NCBI GenBank assembly: GCA_003427395.1
Contig: BFEA01000445.1
Location: forward strand, 752,871 to 776,330
Reading direction: 5' to 3'
DNA: 23,460 nt
Source: Chara braunii
Lineage: Eukaryota; Streptophyta; Charophyceae; Charales; Characeae
The notes under the pieces are model-generated. The model did no database searches, was not told the DNA's origin, and was given only the letters and a program-made list of their open reading frames with translations. Both the position numbers and the translations under genes were made by a program. Positions 16,160 to 23,460 of this stretch are shown one piece after another. The stretch's first letter is position 1; each line of letters begins with the position of its first letter.

Positions 16160-16379
16160 GAATGGCGTGGCGACCGTCTCGAGGTATCATCTCTGAGAGG
16201 TGACTGGCCCCAGCCAGGTACCAGGTCTGTCAGAGTTCTGGCCAGGTCTTTCAGAGGAACTGTTGTTTTACAGGCCTGTTACCCCCCCCCCCCCCCTCTC
16301 CCCCTTCCCTGGGAATTGGACTCAGGTCTGCATATAAGCAGTCGATGGGCGTACCATTAAGCCGCATGCACCCGCGGCT
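16160..16379 (-). repeat. tRNA-derived SINE-like repeat, copy S4
   Basis: On the minus strand it begins GCGGCTTAATGGTACGCCCA (A box), then GCAGACCTGAGTCCAATTCC (B-box region). The body includes GGCTGGGGCCAGTCACC and ends GATGATACCTCGAGACGGTC then GCC, matching the S2 tail GATGATATCTCAAAGCCGTC. A poly(C) run at about 16283-16300 interrupts the plus strand. Confidence 0.6.
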
Positions 16380-16431
16380 ATATACTACGCAACTCTGCCG
16401 TAGTGGTCGGGACACAGCCTGCATGTCATCG

Positions 16432-16570
16432 ATCCTAGTAGCTCAGATGGTACCCACATGAGCTGGAACAGGTGAATTACAGACCCAAGTTCCTTCGGGG
16501 AAATCTCCACAATGAATCCGTGGACTGAACGACTTCATGTGAACTGCAGATATCTGTGAGCCAAAAAAAA
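16432..16570 (+). repeat. tRNA-derived SINE-like repeat, copy S5 (degenerate)
   Basis: TAGTAGCTCAGATGGTACCC is a good A box. TTACAGACCCAAGTTCC matches the B-box side of S2. The 3' part is uncertain, ending GATATCTGTGAGCC and an A run. It lies about 50 bp from S4 in the opposite orientation. Confidence 0.55.
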
Positions 16571-16715
16571 ACATACCCCTTCAAATCATTTCCGGCCAAT
16601 GGATACCCCTCCTCAGGTGGTTCGCCGTTCCATGGTCTTCTCAGGCCTTCCAGTTCGTATTCCGAGAAAACTGGGTGCTGGCGTGAGGTCTTGCTGTTAT
16701 GGGCCAGATCCCACT

Positions 16716-16851
16716 GGCAAAGAGGATTGGAATAAGCCGCTGAATCTGGACGTGTTTGTGGAGAGGTGCAAACAATTGTGATTGAACTGCTTTTCTGCAT
16801 ATCTGTGTGGAACACGTCCAGATTCAGAGGCTTATTCCAATCCTCTTTGCC
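16716..16851. repeat. Trio hairpin element, copy C3
   Basis: GGCAAAGAGGATTGGAATAA pairs almost perfectly (about 40 of 42) with the arm ending TTATTCCAATCCTCTTTGCC. The tip, GGAGAGGTGCA then GATTGAACTGCTTTTCTGCA, matches C1 and C2. The mid-stem AATAAGCCGCTGAATC differs from C1 (ATCGAATGCCTGCGTC), yet both pair with their own opposite arms. Confidence 0.87.
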
Positions 16852-17024
16852 CTATGTCAACCTGTACCAATTACACAGCCGGCCACCTGTGTCCCAGTCC
16901 AGTCCCCTGACTCCCCTGCTCTCCAACTTTTCTTTTCTTTTTTTCTGGAAATGCCTGCGGTCCCTACTTGTTGGGGGGGGCGGGGGGGGGAGGGATATGA
17001 ACGGCCCTTAGTATGTTCCCTTGG

Positions 17025-17198
17025 CCGCTCCATCTATTGGTGGGGGGAGCTACAGCTGCTGGAAAATAGGTCCACCATCCCTTGTACAGAAAAACTTCAG
17101 GCGAGAAGACTCCGCTCCATCTATTGGTGGGGGGAGCTACAGCTGCTGGAAAATAGGTCCACCATCCCTTGTACAGAAAAACTTCAGGCGAGAAGACT
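17025..17198 (+). repeat. E1 element boxes, two 87-bp tandem copies
   Basis: Each copy begins CCGCTCCATCTATTGGTGGG, continues GAGCTACAGCTGCTGGAAAA then TAGGTCCACCATCCC, and ends with an 87-bp unit tail GTACAGAAAAACTTCAGGCG. The two are virtually identical, so the duplication is recent. The upstream HP1 hairpin of full E1 copies is missing. Confidence 0.85.
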
Positions 17199-17229
17199 TA
17201 GTCCTTCCCAGTCTTTGTACACTGTCTTA

Positions 17230-18160
17230 GGGAAGACAGGGCAAGGAAGTCGGAGGACAGCCGCGAAGACTGCCCCGGGTGAGGACGCGGCCCGCAGGAC
17301 AAGCGGGAGGAGGAAGGGGGCAAGAGCAGGAGGAGCAGCGGGAGGAGGAGGAAAAGATGTCAGGGCAGGGAGGTCACAATCGGGGGAAGTAGAGGTTGGG
17401 ATGGAGAAATGGGATCGGAGAGGGAAGTCGGGATCGGGGGACAGAGGTGGGGATCGATGGGGGGAAGTGGGGGAGAAGGAGGCGGAGATGGGGAGGGAAG
17501 TCTCCAGACGGAGGTCGGGGGAGGGAGGTCGGAGGAGGGAGTTGGGATCGGGGGAGAGAGGTGGGGATCGGTGGAGGGAACCCGGGATCGGGGGAGAGTT
17601 GGGGACTGGTGGAGGAAAGTCGGACTGGGGACACAGGTGGATATCGATGGACGAAGTAGGGGGAGGGATGCTGGGATGCGGAAGGAAGTCGACGAAGGGA
17701 GGTTGGCGGAAGGGGATTGGAGTAGGACATTGGAATAGGGACGTCCGAGTAGGGACGTCGGGCGAGGCAGGGGAGTCGGGATGGGAAGGGAAGTCGCGGG
17801 AGGGAGGTCAGTGCAGGGTGGGAAGTGGGGACGGGAAGGGGGGACAGTCCACGCAGGGAAGTCGGGATGGGAAATGGGGGTTGGGGGAGGGGAGTCGGGG
17901 AATGGAGGTCGGCCACTCGGCGGAGGGAAGTCGGGGGAGGCAGGGGAGTTGGGATGGGAAGGGAAGTCGTGGGAGGAGGGTCAGTGCAGGGAGGGAAGTC
18001 GGGATGGGAAGGGGGGTCAGTCCACGGAGGGGAGTCGGGATGGGAAGGCGGGTCGGGGGAGGGGAGTCGGGGAATGAAGGTCGGCCACTCGGCGGAGGGA
18101 GGTCAGGGCAGGGAAGTTGGAGGAGGCAGGGGAGTCGGGATGGAAAGGGAAGGATATAAA
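17230..18160 (+). repeat. G-rich higher-order minisatellite
   Basis: A purine-rich strand of GGGAAGTCGGGATGGGAAGG-type phrases. From about 17764 a higher-order unit of about 175-185 bp is visible, marked by GAGGCAGGGGAGT at 17764, 17937 and 18123 and by GGTCGGCCACTCGGCGGAGG twice. The strand bias keeps reading frames open, giving a 450-codon frame that starts at a GTG and has only G/R/S/E composition. It is not a gene. Confidence 0.85.
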
Positions 18161-18250
18161 CTACCAAGTCCCTTTTTCTTTTTCCTTCTGTAACATCCAC
18201 TACTGCTTGCTACTGGGGTCCCTGTTGTAGATGGATCGGGTCTATTTCTG

Positions 18251-18290
18251 GGTAACTTCACCTGCTGGAAACTGGGTCCAGCATTCCATT
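18251..18290 (+). repeat. E1 element, degenerate 3' fragment
   Basis: TTCACCTGCTGGAAACTGGG then TCCAGCATTCCAT keeps the HP3 part of E1. The front half is not recognisable. Confidence 0.65.
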
Positions 18291-18357
18291 AGTGATAAAA
18301 GATCCATTAGAGCAAATTGAATACAAAACCGAACAATATATCGGAGCTTTGTGTCCC

Positions 18358-18382
18358 AAAAAAAAAAAAAAAAAAAAAAAAA
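18358..18382. repeat. Poly(A) tract
   Basis: About 25 A residues following GTGTCCC, the same trinucleotide context as E1 3' ends. Confidence 0.75.
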
Positions 18383-18514
18383 CAGAAACCAATTGGCACT
18401 GCAGCATTGATTACCCTGAGTATTCAGGGGCCCGACTGGCAGTGCAATTTGGCAATTGGGAGCACTGCTCCTTCATCCTTTTTTTTTTATCCCTTGAATC
18501 CAAGGGAGGCTATC

Positions 18515-18638
18515 GGGTGTGGTAGGAGCACACCTGAATATCATCCCCTGGTGAGGGTTGCTCCTTTCTATTGGTGGCAGCTGCACCTGGTAGAATCTTT
18601 TTTTTTTTTCCTGGTAGAAAATGGGTCCAGCGTCCCAT
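18515..18638 (+). repeat. E1 element, full copy with a T-tract insertion
   Basis: HP1 is GGTGT..ACACC with loop GGTAGGAGC. The box follows as TTTCTATTGGTGGCAGCTGC then ACCTGGTAGAA. A 14-bp TC(T)n insert at 18596-18609 is bracketed by the 10-bp direct repeat CCTGGTAGAA (18586 and 18610). The element then resumes, AATGGGTCCAGCGTCCCAT. Confidence 0.75.
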
Positions 18639-18659
18639 AAAATAATAATAATAATAATC

Positions 18660-18704
<45 letters not shown>

Positions 18705-18732
18705 TTTTTTTTTTTTTTTTTTTTTTTTTTTC
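18639..18732. repeat. (AAT)n followed by poly(T)
   Basis: About 20 AAT units with one TCA interruption, then about 25 T. It separates two full E1 copies. Confidence 0.9.
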
Positions 18733-18750
18733 TTAACGCCCCTGTCAGTG

Positions 18751-18852
18751 TTAGTGCTGCTGATAAGAGCAGACACCACTAACACCTAGGGAGAGGCTCC
18801 ATCTATTGGAGGGGGGAGCATCACCTGCTGGAAAACGGGTCCAGCGTCCCAT
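18751..18852 (+). repeat. E1 element, full copy
   Basis: HP1 reads TTAGTGCTGCTGATAAGAGC, closing with AGACACCACTAA: outer TTAGTG/CACTAA and inner CTGCT/AGCAG around GATAAG. HP2 is CTCCATCTATTGGAG (CTCCA/TGGAG). HP3 is GCTGGAAAACGGGTCCAGC. The copy ends CGTCCCAT. Confidence 0.85.
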
Positions 18853-19392
18853 ATGGTTACAACAAACAAGGTCTGAGAATGCATGAGAAATGTATGAGAA
18901 GATCTGAGGAGATCTAAAGAGTCTTAAGCATATAAGATGGGATCTGCCAGCATTGATTGCCCTCCAAAGAGAAGGGGATCGACTGAGCAGGCCAGTAAAG
19001 AGTTCAGTAGTGCAGCCCTATATAGAGCATGGAATATTCTGTATCTCTTCAGCCTCGAAGGAGGGCGGCAGATAAACATTTCAGAGCTGATACTAATAAT
19101 GCAATAGACTGACTGCTCCTGAACTACCTCCAGATCCTGCCGTATGTCTCAGGCTGCTCAGGCTATCCCTAAATTGGAGATGTCGATAGGAACAGTCACA
19201 TCTACCTATGCTTGGGAGGTTCCCACTAATAGTGTTTCTGAGATTTTTTCTTTTTTCTTTTTTTTTGCCTGTTTGATTTTTTGATGTTTGTATTATGATC
19301 CTGCATTGTTTGTTCGTGAAATATTTGAGGACATTGTTTGTGGTGATGCGGCGAAAAACCCCGAATTTTGGGCCTTCCATTAACCCTCTCTC
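18853..19392. other. Spacer with a detached E1 HP1-like hairpin
   Basis: GATGTCGATAGGAACAGTCA then CATC at 19179-19202 is an HP1-type hairpin (GATGT/ACATC) about 190 bp from the nearest box. The DNA between them is T-rich and may be an insertion. No gene is recognisable. A T-rich run lies at about 19236-19266. Confidence 0.5.
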
Positions 19393-19447
19393 GAGGCTCC
19401 ATCTATAGGTGGAGAGCTGCACCTGCTGGAAATCGTGTCGAGCGTCC
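19393..19447 (+). repeat. E1 element box
   Basis: GAGGCTCCATCTATAGGTGG then AGAGCTGCACCTGCTGGAAA and GAGCGTCC. HP2 and HP3 bases are partly altered (TATAGG, TCGTGTCGAGC). Confidence 0.75.
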
Positions 19448-19820
19448 TTGACTCATGAACCAATCTGTATTACATCAGCTAAAAATGCTGGGGAATTGCC
19501 TCTTCAGCCTACAGTAGGCCGCCAGGTCTGCTCTTAACATGCTAGCTACTCCCCTTCTTACTCGAGTTGAGCTTTTTTTTTTTTTTTTTTTTTTAAGACT
19601 CAACAGGCTGTAGAGGTGATACAAGAAGTGGCATGAGGAGATCACAACAGGAGCGATTTGATTTGAACGAAGATGGAGGAATTGTTGGCATGGTGCTTGC
19701 GATGTCATGATGGATTGGAAGTTTCCCTGGAGAGAGTGGTGGGTGCAGTGGACATGGTTTGATACGAGTTCTCACCATTACGGCAACGTGGGTGGCGCCC
19801 CCTACTAGGTCTTTTCCAGT
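19448..19820. other. Spacer with poly(T), no gene seen
   Basis: A T run lies at 19572-19594. The rest is mixed sequence without recognisable coding or repeat content. Confidence 0.4.
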
Positions 19821-19876
19821 CACTCCATCTATTGGTGGGGAGCTGCACCTGCTAAAAACCGGGTCCAGCGTCCCAT
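19821..19876 (+). repeat. E1 element box
   Basis: CACTCCATCTATTGGTGGGG then AGCTGCACCTGCTAAAAACC and GGGTCCAGCGTCCCAT. It is one of the best-preserved boxes. HP1 is not clear upstream. Confidence 0.8.
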
Positions 19877-20135
19877 GAGAACAAGAAACATGAGTACTAC
19901 TTAGAAACATGAATTCAAGAGCACCCAAGGTAAATCCAGGCCTCTTCACTCTTTGATAGAGCGCCAGATTTCCTCTATACATCTATACAACCTAGCCCTT
20001 GGTCACCTATTTCTCAAGCAATCAACACTTAATCGTATCCAAACCAGGATCTGCGTACCATGGACAATGGCGAAGGGGGAAAAGGGTCCGGGAAGTCCAG
20101 CATAGCGCGCATGGTAATGTTCCTGGAGACAGCTT

Positions 20136-20232
20136 GAGGTGCTGGTAGGAACAGACACCTAAAGCTGGCCTAGGTGTGACTCCATCTATTGGTGGGGAGC
20201 TGCACCTGCTGGGAAACGGGCCCAGTGTCCCA
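20136..20232 (+). repeat. E1 element, full copy
   Basis: HP1 is GAGGTGCTGGTAGGAACAGA then CACC (GGTG..CACC, CTG..CAG). The box follows as GACTCCATCTATTGGTGGGG and GCTGGGAAACGGGCCCAGTG. An extra CACCTA..TAGGTG pairing lies between HP1 and HP2. Confidence 0.8.
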
Positions 20233-20341
20233 ATTACAAAATCACAGATGTTGTACAGTGTCCCATTGGTACTGCTGGGAAACGGGCCCAGCGCCCCAAT
20301 TACAAAATGATCACAGATGTTATACAATGTCCCATTGGTAG
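20206..20341 (+). repeat. 66-bp duplication of the E1 3' part
   Basis: CTGCTGGGAAACGGGCCCAG, then CCCAATTACAAAAT, CACAGATGTT and GTCCCATTGGTA occur at 20206 and again at 20272. The second copy has GCGCC for GTGTC and an extra GAT. Confidence 0.82.
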
Positions 20342-20788
20342 CATGAGGGGGGCAAGGCACTTCGGCGCACGACCGATGCGGACATGCATTCCGAGGCGAG
20401 GGCCCTCTCAGAGTGTAGTGCATCTCATGGCTGCGGTCAGCAGTGCAGTATGGCAACGCAACTTCCACATCGTAATCTCGCGGCCCTGAAAACCTCATTT
20501 GTCATGCATTGTCGACCCCGCTGAAGTTGCAGATGTTGCACAAGTTCACATCATCCTAAGAGCACGACACAGAGCAGCTCAAGTTGGCAGTTGGTCGTGC
20601 ACCATGACTCCCCGGCTTCCAAACCAGTCTGTCAAACCCTTAAACCCCTGAACCCTTCTCTCGTCGGGCCGTTGCAGGAGCTCATTCTTCCGCCAGGGCT
20701 GGCAGTCTGAGTGGCAAGGCGCGTTATGCTCCGCTCCAGGGAGGGGGGGAGGAAGAGTCGAAGGTGGGGGGGCGCTCAAGGGGTTTGC
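20342..20788. other. Spacer with no gene seen
   Basis: Mixed sequence downstream (minus-strand sense) of the LINE fragment, perhaps including its 3' untranslated end. No LINE tail repeat could be identified. Confidence 0.4.
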
Positions 20789-22159
20789 TTAGGGGTTGCC
20801 GACAAGGACGAAGTTGGGCTTAAGGGTTGCCGACGAGAATGAAGTTCGGCTGAAGGTAGGGGACGTGAAAGTCATCCCGAGGACGTCTGTGCCACTCCTG
20901 CTCCGTGCGCCTCCACGGTTTCCAGTGAATGGTGAAACTGTCATCCAGCTCACTGAATCGGTGCAGGGGGTCTTGCCATATCTGTCGGTATGAGCACATA
21001 ATAGCCTTTTAAATTTGGTCTGCGGTTCTTTCTGTTCTTGGTAGTCTCTTTGCATGGCCTTCCATGCATCCTGGGTCTGCGAGCGAATCACGTCCTACAT
21101 CACCTGTTGCGCTTGTTGGAAACGGAATTGGTGGTCCTTCCTCTCATAGGAGCAACGGGCCCGCCAGGCTAGCATAAGGACTTGCAGCCGCATGTAAGAG
21201 AAGAGGTTGACTGCGAATGGGGACCAATCGGCCAGCAGGTGTGTGTTTTTGCCCAGCAACAGCAGGCCCAGGTCCCAGGGGATGTGGACAGCCATAAGAG
21301 AGTGGAAGGCTGCGTCCCACCATTGCCACAGCTGGGCCACCATAGGGCATGCGAGGAGAGAGTGCTATAGTGTGGCACGAGCAGGCGGTGACGACCGACC
21401 ACAGTATGAGCATATGGGGGAGAGTTGCCCTCGCTGCTCCATGTCAGTTCTGCTGACTAACCAATCCGGGGTGTGCAGGCAGCGGTGCAGGATCTGCCAT
21501 TGCAATGGCCGGAGATTTGTGGGCATGATGTTATCGCATGTGGACCACGACAAGTCCTGCATGAGGGTCGGGTCCATACGGGACTCACGGGCCCAACGAT
21601 CAGCCACGGTTTCATTCAGCGGTTGGTCCGGGTTCGAGGCTCTATAACCCCCTTTGACTGTGTATTCCCATACAGGCATTGTCTTACCACCCGGCCATTC
21701 CCACTCCAGCGCGTCAAAAGGCAGTAGTGCCACCGGGTTCGAAGCCTCGTAGACAAATTGCCCAGCTTCGGAATCCCCCAGCACTCCAACCTGCAGCAGG
21801 CCTCCTCATTTTGTTTCGCTGTCAAGGTCTTCATTCTGTGTAAGCTTTGGGAGTCTCGCCTTTGGCAGCATGGGTTCGTAGGCCACCAGGGTGCAGGTGC
21901 CTTGACATTTGCTACACACTCGATAAACCACGAGCGATGTAGGGAGGTCCGCAAACTGCACCACCCAGTCCCCTGTTTGGACTGTGGGGCCTTTCATAAG
22001 AAGGAGGTGCCAAGCTACCGGGATTGCCTCACTTAGCTCGGACAGTTTTTCATCTACAGATTTGACATGTTTGAGTGTTTGCTGCAGCTTTGGCGCACAC
22101 AGCCAGTCACTCGTTGATGCGTCCCACAGGTCTCCTACGGTCCCACATTGACTCTCCAC
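20789..22159 (-). pseudogene. LINE (non-LTR retrotransposon) ORF2, C-terminal part, with stops
   Basis: Four minus-strand open stretches (22159-21806, 21784-21365, 21343-21095, 21091-20789) all lie in the same reading frame, interrupted only by stop codons such as TGA at 21808-21806. The second contains LRPLQWQILHRCLHTPDWLV and ICSYCG. The third continues, after a stop, with HSLLACPMVAQLWQWW. Together these give the Cys-x2-Cys...His-x4-Cys pattern of the zf-RVT domain at the C-terminus of plant LINE reverse transcriptases. The first stretch, with VGDLWDASTSDWL, fits the region upstream of zf-RVT. The polymerase core and endonuclease are not visible, so the copy is 5'-truncated, dead, and relatively young given its single open frame. 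Confidence 0.75.
20796..20855 (+). repeat. 30-bp tandem duplication
   Basis: TTGCCGACAAGGACGAAGTT and TTGCCGACGAGAATGAAGTT begin consecutive 30-bp units. They overlap the 3' end of the LINE frame. Confidence 0.75.
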
Positions 22160-23025
22160 TCTCCTCCTAGCCTCTGCATCTTGGCTTCTGGCAACTCTTC
22201 CTATTGATCTTCACCTGCTCACTGGGCACTGTCTATCTACATCTGATCCTCCCTAAAGCATTGCCCCTGAATCCCTGATCTGAGACAAGTTTTCCTTCTC
22301 TAAATCGTGGGTCCCTTCCTCTCTTCCTAGTTACGCTCCATGCCAAACCATTGTAGATCCATGATTGCGTTTGGCGGGGGGGCGGGGTTGTGCGGAGGGG
22401 GGCCCGTGTGGGGGTGGAAGAGATCTGGAAAATGATGGGGGGTTTGTTCAGTGGGATCGTGGTGTAACCGTTGATCTGGGTCCAATCGTCAAAGACAAGG
22501 GTGCAATCGTTTCTTCTAAAATCCTCCTCTTCTTCTCCCCTTTCTCCCCCTTCTCATCCTGGCCAGCTCACATGTGCCGGCCATCACCTCTTGTTCTCCC
22601 CCCACCCAGTCTTTAGAGAATTGTTCCCTCACAACAGACTGAGTAGTTGACAAATATAATAATACATCAACACACCCCAGGCCAGCTCCTGCCAGTATTC
22701 TTCAGCCCATCTTGCGATCGCCTAGTTTAAAAAGCATGGCTTGGCAGTATTCCCTTTTCTGTGCTTATGTTCACCAGGTCCTGCTGAGTGACTCTTCAAG
22801 TTGGCTGGCTGTGCGCATATCGTCCCACGGCAATCCCACCAGTGTCAATTCGTGGTGGTGGTGGTGGGGGGGGAGGGGGCACATGTCAACAAATTACCTT
22901 TCTTGGAGGGCCCGGGTTGTAGAGGCAGAGTCGCATAAATGATCAAGTCAAGCAATGGAAGGCCCTGCAGCTTGCTGTCATTCCTCGCATCCAGTCATAA
23001 GCGTGTACAGCCATACAACTACAAT
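22160..23025. other. Spacer with no gene seen
   Basis: G-rich stretch at 22372-22412, a TCTTCTCCC-rich stretch at 22525-22555 and a GTGGTGGTGG run near 22853. The first part may belong to the LINE. No gene is recognisable. Confidence 0.45.
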
Positions 23026-23029
23026 GTTC

Positions 23030-23131
23030 AGAGGCGCGCTGGACCCCCTCTGCAGCAGGTGTTGCTGCCCTCCAATAGAGGGAGCCTCCGCGGGAGTGCT
23101 AGTGGTGCCTGGTCTTATCAGCACCCCTAGC
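23030..23131 (-). repeat. E1 element, full copy, inverted
   Basis: On the minus strand HP1 is GCTAGGGGTGCTGATAAGAC, closing with CAGGCACCACTAGC, the longest and best-paired version (GCTAG.GGTGC/GCACC.CTAGC). HP2 becomes CCCTCTATTGGAGGG. HP3 is GCTGCAGAGGGGGTCCAGC. It is the only inverted copy seen here. Confidence 0.8.
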
Positions 23132-23460
23132 ATCAGCCCAGGTTGCTTAAAAAGAAAAGACAAAAAAAAAAGACTGCAGAGGCTACTGCAGACAACAAGG
23201 TACCAAGTCAAGCTACAGAAATTATTACAGGATGGAGCAACGGAGCTACAGCGGAAGTAAATTTCATCAGGAGGGATGCGAGGAAACACTCCTCGACAGC
23301 TTATTAACAAAAATATTTAAAAAAAAAAAGAAAAAAAAAAGGAGCCTATTGTTATGAACTTGGTGGTTTGGCAATTTGATCGCCACTCACACACAGAAGA
23401 ACTCACACACGCCCATACATGCATGAGACAAAGGGGAGGAAGAGACAGAGTCCACCTGCA
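23132..23460. other. Spacer to the window end, no gene seen
   Basis: A-rich runs at about 23162-23171 and 23318-23340, and a short CACACA stretch near 23388. Nothing recognisable. Confidence 0.45.

Noticed and set aside
16807-18159. A 450-codon open frame across the G-rich region
   Set aside because: It starts at GTG, has only G/R/S/E/W repeat composition and follows the minisatellite. Other frames in the same stretch are also open.
18751-18852. Hammerhead ribozyme in E1 (CTGATAAG ... GGAAA ... GGTCC)
   Set aside because: The order of motifs is suggestive, but the core CTGATGA reads CTGATAA in the E1 copies carrying this motif, losing the catalytic G, and the required three stems do not form.

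Overview
This window looks like nuclear DNA from a green plant-type (streptophyte) eukaryote. It is intergenic, densely packed with repeats, and has one convincing intact gene. The plant assignment rests on two antisense U6 snRNA copies whose 3' ends read as plant U6 (AAATCGAGAAATGGTCC type, not the animal form), on tRNA-derived SINE-like repeats with A and B boxes, and on a plant telo-box. A charophyte alga such as Chara would fit this mix of microsatellites, poly(A)/poly(T) blocks and hairpin elements, but that is inference. The ambiguous base at 4374 inside a poly(A) run marks a draft assembly.

Region by region. 1-2100: T-rich DNA, a U6 retrocopy split by a hairpin element, a SINE-like repeat with a GA-rich tail, a 21-bp minisatellite, and the first of three related ~140-bp hairpins. 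2200-4490: a second hairpin family and a ~1.85-kb nest of inverted repeats, one inside another. 5030-6000: another hairpin, two tandem SINE-like repeats and a tRNA-like unit with a duplicated B box. 6190-6870 (minus strand): a broken gene for a family-16 methyltransferase. 7515-8208: a foldback element with arms of about 200 bp. 8620-9190: the second hairpin of the trio, a small inverted-repeat element, a second U6 retrocopy and a 37-bp tandem duplication.

9590-11900 holds the one good gene, an intronless erythromycin-esterase-family hydrolase of 454 aa (10246-11610, +). A 39-45-bp minisatellite lies directly upstream and a duplicated GT/GA block with a canonical G-quadruplex motif lies downstream. 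11900-16000 is mostly A/T-rich or low-complexity spacer with microsatellites and a 13-bp satellite. 16007-16850 has a 44-bp tandem repeat, two SINE-like copies in opposite orientations and the third trio hairpin. 17000-23140 is dominated by many copies of a short conserved element, called E1 here, that can form successive hairpins. Around it lie a ~950-bp G-rich higher-order minisatellite and the 3' part of a LINE ORF2 with in-frame stops (20789-22159, minus).

The genes do not form an operon or pathway. The esterase gene is an isolated, probably bacterial-derived unit. The most novel material is non-coding: the trio hairpins, whose arms diverge together around a conserved tip, and the E1 elements, whose short stems keep pairing while their bases change.
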